DNA of 64,000 bases from SXXK01 sp046074645 (lineage in GTDB: Bacteria; Planctomycetota; Planctomycetia; Planctomycetales; Planctomycetaceae). Position numbers and translations under genes: made by a program. Below are positions 60,077-64,000 of the stretch, piece after piece. Where the stretch lies: assembly GCA_046074645.1 (NCBI GenBank), contig JBJTOP010000008.1, forward strand, positions 6,095 through 70,094. Reading direction: 5' to 3'. Every line of letters starts with the position of its first letter. The first letter of the stretch is position 1. The notes below the pieces were generated by a model, which saw only the letters and a list, made by a program, of their open reading frames with translations, did no database searches and was not told the origin of the DNA.

Positions 60077-61297
60077 TTACTTTGCCACCGTTCGCAAAGC
60101 ATCACGTACAGCAACAGCTACCCCACGCAATTGATCTTCCGTATGCTCACTGCAAACGGATAATCTCAATCTCGCAGTTCCCGCTGGAACTGTGGGAGGG
60201 CGAATGGCTGGGATCACAAAACCTGCATCCAGCAACAACCGGCTCACGGCAACCGCGCGAGCAGATTCCGGAACAGACACCGCAATGATGGGACTGCCGT
60301 CCGGGCTGAGCTGTCCTGCGGGAGCGTCCTGGGGGGCGGACGGATGACCGATGAGCGGCACGTGGAATTCTCGCAGCAGCATTCGTAAGAGAGCACTGCG
60401 GTGCTGCAGTCGCTCACGTCGCTGCGGTTCCCGAATGATCACCTCCAGCGCCGCGGCAGCGGCCGCCAGTACTGCAGGTGGCAGGGCCGTCGAAAAGAAC
60501 TGGCTGCGGCCGGCGTTCCAGAGCCATTCTCCCAGCTCCCGACTTCCTGCCGTGAAACCACCCTGACACCCGAAGGCTTTGCTCAAAGTACCCACACGAA
60601 CAGGTGAAGTCTGGTGCTGGAGTTCACACACACCGCAGCCGCGATCACCGAATACTCCGGAAGCATGCGCCTCGTCAGCAACCAGCACCGCATCAAGATC
60701 AGAGGCGATCCGGGCGAGCGCAGGGAGATCGGCAAGAGTCCCGTCCATGCTGAAGACGGTATCAGTGACGATGAACACCAGCTCGTAGTCGCGGCGACGC
60801 CGCTGCATGGCTGTGTGCAGTCGATCGAGCTGGCTGCGGTCATAAACCAGAAATCCTGCCTGTGAACTGCGACAGCCATCAATCAGGCTGGCGTGGTTCT
60901 CGCGGTCGCAGAAAATTGCATCCCGGGGACCGGCCAGCGCCGCCAGCGTGCCGAGATTCGCGGCAAAGCCGGAGGGAAACACAGTGACGGATTCCACGGC
61001 TTCCCAGTCCGAAAGTTGTTGTTCCAGGAATTGCTGAGCTGGTGAACGTCCAATAATCAGAGGACTGGCGCCGGAGCCTGACTGCAGTTGGGCGGCAACT
61101 TGAAAGGCCTGCAGGACGTGCGGGTGAAAGCTGAGGCCGAGGTAGTCGTTTGAGGCGAAGCTGACCAGACGGCGATCGCCGACCTGACAATGAACCGCGT
61201 CCGTCCGCTGGGCAACACCGCGAACACGCAGGTGATGAGCCTTAGCGAGCCCCTGCAGGGAGACTGTCAGACGCCGATGAAACGAAGAGCCGGACAT
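60077..61297 (-). CDS. bioF: 8-amino-7-oxononanoate synthase (BioF-like)
   Basis: Condenses pimeloyl-CoA or -ACP with alanine in biotin synthesis; the same fold serves related alpha-oxoamine synthases, so a 2-amino-3-ketobutyrate ligase role is an alternative. Landmarks: SFASNDYLGLSFHP, LIIGRSPAQQFLEQQLSDW (other members have SRL..G), the FCDRENHASLIDG catalytic His, Asp208 and His211 in LVADEAHASGVFG, and PLP lysine Lys240 in GTLSKAFGCQGG. Length (406) is typical. No other bio genes are adjacent. It lies downstream of the tRNA-Ser terminator on the same strand. Confidence 0.88.
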   Translation of the reverse strand: MSGSSFHRRLTVSLQGLAKAHHLRVRGVAQRTDAVHCQVGDRRLVSFASNDYLGLSFHPHVLQAFQVAAQLQSGSGASPLIIGRSPAQQFLEQQLSDWEAVESVTVFPSGFAANLGTLAALAGPRDAIFCDRENHASLIDGCRSSQAGFLVYDRSQLDRLHTAMQRRRRDYELVFIVTDTVFSMDGTLADLPALARIASDLDAVLVADEAHASGVFGDRGCGVCELQHQTSPVRVGTLSKAFGCQGGFTAGSRELGEWLWNAGRSQFFSTALPPAVLAAAAAALEVIIREPQRRERLQHRSALLRMLLREFHVPLIGHPSAPQDAPAGQLSPDGSPIIAVSVPESARAVAVSRLLLDAGFVIPAIRPPTVPAGTARLRLSVCSEHTEDQLRGVAVAVRDALRTVAK

Positions 61298-61362
61298 GGC
61301 AGGAACCGGGAGGCACGCAGCCTGCGAAAGAAATGACGGAGCCAGCCGGACGGTACGGAAAC

Positions 61363-61390
61363 AAAAAAGGCCCGCACTTGAATGCGGGCC
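61363..61390 (-). terminator. Intrinsic terminator of the tRNA-Ser gene
   Basis: GGCCCGCA (61369-61376) pairs with TGCGGGCC (61383-61390) across a 6-base loop and is followed on the minus strand by six T residues (complement of 61363-61368). It separates the tRNA from bioF. Confidence 0.92.
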
Positions 61391-61394
61391 AAAG

Positions 61395-61483
61395 CGGAGA
61401 GAGAGGGATTCGAACCCTCGGACCCCATTTCTGGAGTCACATCATTAGCAATGATGCGCATTCGGCCACTCTGCCATCTCTCC
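61395..61483 (-). tRNA. tRNA-Ser (anticodon GCU)
   Basis: An 89-base class II tRNA read on the minus strand. Acceptor arms GGAGAGA and TCTCTCC, discriminator G. The anticodon stem CATCA/TGATG encloses the loop TTGCTAA, giving anticodon GCT (serine, AGC/AGU codons). A long variable arm (TGACTCC to GGGGTC) and the T arm GAGGG-TTCGAAT-CCCTC confirm tRNA-Ser. No CCA is encoded. A strong terminator follows directly. Confidence 0.97.
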
Positions 61484-61636
61484 GGGTCGAAAGCAGCCAG
61501 AAAGCTGCAGACCTTTGAGTCATTATTGTGCGTTCAGGTTCGCGGACATGCAACAAAAGTTGGCCTGAATTCTGCCGATTTCCCGCGGCAGCTCGAATTT
61601 CCACCACCTCTGGCCGCGAGACAATCAAAACAATTG

Positions 61637-63316
61637 TTACTGTCCTTCCGGATACGTCGCACGCGGCGCCCCTCGACTGCCGCTGCCCGGCGATTCTGCA
61701 CCAGCCGGCCGAACTGTGCCTCCGCGACGCCGAGCGCCCGTCGAATCTTCCCCAAGTCCCTCGCCCGTCAGCATTTCCATCAGCCAGACTGACGCCCGAG
61801 GAATCACAATCACCTTCTTTTGCGATCCAGGTGTTTTCTCGTCGATGATGATGGTCACCTCAGGACCCGCAGACAAGGCCGCTGCCGCTGATTCCCCCGC
61901 CGCCGACGGTTCCGACTCCTTCGATATCCCACCCTCGGTTACGTCCGAACCCGCGGCCAGAGGATCAAATTCCAGCTCTTGCTCAGGGACAGAAGTTTCC
62001 ACCGTCACTGCCTTCGAATCAGCCGCGGATTCTGTGCCGGTCCCTGTCTCACTCGCTGGTTCACTCCCGGAATCCCACGGTTCTGCATCCGCCAAAAGTG
62101 GTTCCGAGCCGGGTTCCGACTTGCTGTCGGCAGCGCCACCTTCAAGCAGGTATGAGAGCTTCAGTTCCTGCAGGAGTGCCAGAACTGATTTCGAGGCCAT
62201 ATAGAGCCCCTGAGACTTTTCCCGAACGGCACAGCTGCAGACGCCTGCGAGTGCTCCTGTGTCGGTGTACAACCCGCCACCGGATCGTCCGCTGGCGGGG
62301 TCCTTTGCACAAACCAGATTATCTGGTCCAAGATATCGATTCACAGCGAGCAGTTCGGTTTCAAGCCGGCTGGGCGTTTTACCCGCGTCACAGCCGAAAC
62401 TCACCATTTTCTCACCGGGACTGACTTCAAGAGCCGTGGGTTCAATCCTGACGGCCGCCAGTACGCGTTTTGGGGTAATTCGTACCACTGCAAGGTCCAG
62501 AGTGTGACTGCCCCCGACCACCGAGGCCGCAAACGCCTCCGGCCTGCCCTTCTCAAATACTTCCACAGTCACCGTGGAACCCGACTTCTGAAGGTCAAGG
62601 AAAAAATGGGCGCACGTCAGCACGTAAGTTTCCTCGGGAACACTGTGGAAGACGGTGCCCGTACCCACCTCCCTCACCGCCCGCCCACTTTCAGTCGAAC
62701 GCCCTTCCACCTGAATCCTGACGGTTGCCTTTTCTGCAAGCTCAATTCCGGACTGGGGCAGATCATTCGAAGGCGACTGGCCACGAATCACGCCGGGGGC
62801 CCTGGAGCCGCCACCAAACACCCGCTGAAAAACGTCTGCCAGCGACCGTCGTGGTGCTGCCGCGCCGCTCGCATCAGAATTTTCATTATCCCCCTCGTCC
62901 GAAGTCTGAAGAGACTCCGATTTCACCGACTCCGGTTTCTCGGGGGCGACTTGCGCAACTGATGCGGGTGGAGCCAGAGCCTCGCGCTTTTCCTGCAGTT
63001 CCCGGCTGGCTCGGAGCATCGCCTCGCGAAGCACAGATTCGCTGGTGAGCCCCACAAAACGCTTCACCTCCCGACCTTCCACCATCACGATCAGTGTGGG
63101 GACTCCCGTGATCCGAAACTTCGCAGACAGATCCGGTTCGTCTGAGATATCCACGCGACGGACAGGAAAACGGTCCTGTTCCATCCGCTGAATAATCGGA
63201 AGCATTTGCCGACAGGGCTGGCAGTAACTTGCAGTGAAATCCAGAAGTTCGACGTCCGGAGGGGCCGCTGGTGTGCCCGGGTCTGCAAGCAGAGTCAGCA
63301 GGAGCAACAGTTTCAT
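61637..63316 (-). CDS. Exported thioredoxin-domain protein fused to a trypsin-like protease domain
   Basis: From the ATG at 63316 (GGAAG 6 bases upstream) the protein starts with a short signal segment (MKLLLLLTLLADPGTPAAPP). A thioredoxin fold follows, with the CxxC of ASYCQPCRQM (Cys32, Cys35) and cis-Pro73 in ITGVPTL. After an acidic linker comes a trypsin-like serine protease domain: His237 in VLTCAHFFL, Asp274 in SHTLDLAVVRI, and Ser345 in SGRSGGGLY, so the triad is complete. The last ~150 residues are low-complexity, Glu/Ser/Pro-rich. Combining a disulfide redox domain and a protease suggests extracytoplasmic protein quality control; this is inference. It is 559 residues and monocistronic, with repeats upstream. 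Confidence 0.88.
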   Translation of the reverse strand: MKLLLLLTLLADPGTPAAPPDVELLDFTASYCQPCRQMLPIIQRMEQDRFPVRRVDISDEPDLSAKFRITGVPTLIVMVEGREVKRFVGLTSESVLREAMLRASRELQEKREALAPPASVAQVAPEKPESVKSESLQTSDEGDNENSDASGAAAPRRSLADVFQRVFGGGSRAPGVIRGQSPSNDLPQSGIELAEKATVRIQVEGRSTESGRAVREVGTGTVFHSVPEETYVLTCAHFFLDLQKSGSTVTVEVFEKGRPEAFAASVVGGSHTLDLAVVRITPKRVLAAVRIEPTALEVSPGEKMVSFGCDAGKTPSRLETELLAVNRYLGPDNLVCAKDPASGRSGGGLYTDTGALAGVCSCAVREKSQGLYMASKSVLALLQELKLSYLLEGGAADSKSEPGSEPLLADAEPWDSGSEPASETGTGTESAADSKAVTVETSVPEQELEFDPLAAGSDVTEGGISKESEPSAAGESAAAALSAGPEVTIIIDEKTPGSQKKVIVIPRASVWLMEMLTGEGLGEDSTGARRRGGTVRPAGAESPGSGSRGAPRATYPEGQ

Positions 63317-63463
63317 GTTTGGCTTCCATGCCAGGGTATTGCAGTTTGGTGCCGATCCGAGAGGAGTCGCAGCCATCGTGGCTTCGGCGAAAACTGCCGG
63401 AAGTCCACAGGTTAAACACTATCTGGAGTTGCTGGAAGAGCAGATTTTGCCGGACCAGTCGTC

Positions 63464-63484
63464 CGTGGCCGAAGTTCGTGGCAG
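63464..63484. repeat. 21-bp direct repeat, copy 1
   Basis: Begins CGTGGCCGAAGTTCGTGG and is identical to 63610-63630. It precedes the first long repeat. Confidence 0.85.
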
Positions 63485-63492
63485 GCCGGAAT

Positions 63493-63513
63493 CGACGGAC
63501 TGGAAGTCCGTCG
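63493..63513. repeat. Palindrome A, copy 1
   Basis: Core GACGGACTGGAAGTCCGTC: perfect 9-bp arms (CGACGGACT) around GGA. The same sequence is at 63670 and 63907. Confidence 0.95.
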
Positions 63514-63592
63514 TACCGTAAAGAGAGCCGGTCGCGTGCCATGGACCCTGGGATTACCACTTCTCATGGGTCCCATTCGTCCCATGCGTCCC
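63514..63592. repeat. Long repeat C, copy 1
   Basis: Begins TACCGTAAAG and ends with steps of GTCCCAT spaced 9 bases apart. The equivalent at 63928-64000 runs to the window edge. About 90% identical by eye (differences near 63525-63560). Confidence 0.85.
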
Positions 63593-63609
63593 ATAACACC
63601 CCGCCAGTG

Positions 63610-63630
63610 CGTGGCCGAAGTTCGTGGCAG
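63610..63630. repeat. 21-bp direct repeat, copy 2
   Basis: Identical to 63464-63484. Confidence 0.85.
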
Positions 63631-63669
63631 CTTCGCCGCCGGCCGATGACATCGGCCGCCGGCCGGGGT

Positions 63670-63690
63670 CGACGGACTGGAAGTCCGTCG
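63670..63690. repeat. Palindrome A, copy 2
   Basis: Same 21 bases as at 63493. Here it is followed by the GGTGC palindrome copies instead of long repeat C. Confidence 0.95.
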
Positions 63691-63695
63691 TAAGT

Positions 63696-63724
63696 GCATC
63701 AAGGTGCATGGCACCTTAAGCGAA
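63696..63724. repeat. REP-like palindrome B, tandem copy 1
   Basis: Contains AAGGTGCATGGCACCTT and the flanks GCATC on the left and AAGCGAA on the right. Identical to 63731-63759; the core also occurs at 34848 and, degenerate, at 15713 beside the RAYT gene. Confidence 0.9.
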
Positions 63725-63730
63725 TGCATT

Positions 63731-63759
63731 GCATCAAGGTGCATGGCACCTTAAGCGAA
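63731..63759. repeat. REP-like palindrome B, tandem copy 2
   Basis: Same 29 bases as copy 1, 35 bases downstream. A half-length relative, AGTGCATGGCACT, lies at 63875-63887. Confidence 0.9.
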
Positions 63760-63906
63760 AACCTCAGAGAATTCACTGGTTTTGCATCACACGGCATGAC
63801 GCCGGGGACAGTCCCCGAAAGGCACTGACGCAGGGATGGAACAGCGGCCCCCGGGCCGGGCGGCACGGGTAAGCAGTGCATGGCACTTTTGCACTTCTGT
63901 CGGGGT

Positions 63907-63927
63907 CGACGGACTGGAAGTCCGTCG
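63907..63927. repeat. Palindrome A, copy 3
   Basis: Same 21 bases as at 63493 and 63670. It starts the second palindrome-A/long-repeat-C unit. Confidence 0.95.
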
Positions 63928-64000
63928 TACCGTAAAGGGGGGCCGGTTGTGTGCCGTGGACCCTTGGATTACCACTTCTCATGGGTCCCATTCGTCCCAT
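63928..64000. repeat. Long repeat C, copy 2 (cut by window end)
   Basis: Matches 63514-63592 with a few changes, including an extra GG near 63937 and GTGTGCCG in place of GCGTGCCA. It continues beyond the window. Confidence 0.8.

Larger units (their letters stand above)
63317..64000. other. Repeat-dense intergenic region at the window end
   Basis: 684 bases without a supportable gene. From 63460 onward the sequence is built of repeated pieces: three copies of a GACGGACT-GGA-AGTCCGTC palindrome, two long direct repeats carrying TCCCAT steps, two tandem copies of the GGTGC-ATG-GCACC palindrome, and several other hairpins (GGCCGAT-GAC-ATCGGCC at 63641; CGGGGACAGTCCCCG at 63803). The pieces are entered separately. 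Open frames of 60-140 codons here repeat the same translated words and are products of the repeats. Confidence 0.85.

Noticed and set aside
63317..64000. Several open frames of 60-140 codons on both strands
   Set aside because: The translations repeat the same words because the DNA repeats; no ribosome-binding sites or domains.

Overview
The window looks like chromosome from a planctomycete (order Planctomycetales, roughly 57% GC by eye). The diagnostic content is four Tat-exported DUF1501 proteins, a PSD1-type (DUF1549/DUF1553) cytochrome c protein stop-start coupled to one of them, a giant DUF1587/1592/1588/1585 cytochrome c protein, a 5'-truncated DUF1559 protein ending in the H-x9-DG motif, a DUF2617-like protein, two secreted PQQ-type beta-propellers and a two-domain universal stress protein. 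No rRNA, CRISPR array, prophage or complete insertion sequence was seen. There is one tRNA, tRNA-Ser(GCU).

Layout. 1-8.4 kb: the end of a cut-off gene, an RluA pseudouridine synthase, a receiver/HD-GYP regulator, a USP, a SHOCT/Tic20-like membrane protein and a 1335-residue glutamine-rich membrane coiled-coil protein. 8.5-16.8 kb: a lipoprotein hydrolase, an ExeA-like ATPase with an altered P-loop, a second lipoprotein, a PilZ protein, gap and a RAYT-type HUH transposase. 16.8-20.9 kb: a minus-strand run of SDR reductase, CoA-transferase, LutC and a lipase. 20.9-28.3 kb: three DUF1501 genes, a secreted Gfo/Idh-like protein and an AlbA/Schlafen-type protein carrying nine in-frame 12-bp repeats. 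28.7-38 kb: a quinone reductase, a small membrane protein, a SWIM-SNF2 helicase, an orphan mraZ, the DUF1559 remnant, a peroxiredoxin, and udk coupled to a frameshifted dus. 38-46.3 kb: a small lipoprotein, a second glutamine-rich coiled-coil membrane protein, the DUF1501/PSD1 pair, a PQQ propeller and an Ala/Pro/Gly/Asp repeat lipoprotein. 46.7-57.4 kb: a very acidic small protein, purine nucleoside phosphorylase, hemQ, the giant cytochrome, a zinc-ribbon membrane protein, the DUF2617-like protein, a second PQQ propeller and a ferrochelatase. 57.5-64 kb: an orphan HlyD/DevB adaptor, an aminotransferase, bioF, tRNA-Ser, a thioredoxin-trypsin fusion and a repeat-dense intergenic end.

Functional links. 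HemQ plus a ferrochelatase with four cysteines placed as in [2Fe-2S] enzymes point to the coproporphyrin-dependent haem route, which fits the haem-binding cytochrome proteins nearby. Purine phosphorylase and uridine kinase indicate nucleoside salvage. The secreted DUF1501, cytochrome and PQQ proteins are the usual planctomycete envelope set of unproven function.

The most interesting signals are mobile or repetitive. (1) A small palindrome with core GGTGC-ATG-GCACC lies just upstream of the RAYT transposase gene, at the broken end of the DUF1559 remnant, and as tandem copies near the window end. (2) A 111-bp inverted-repeat element between the ferrochelatase and hlyD genes is flanked by an exact 11-bp direct repeat containing the stop codons of both convergent genes, as if it inserted into a shared CTAG. 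(3) The nine-unit repeat in the AlbA-type gene could vary in length. All functional statements are from sequence reading alone; no searches were run.
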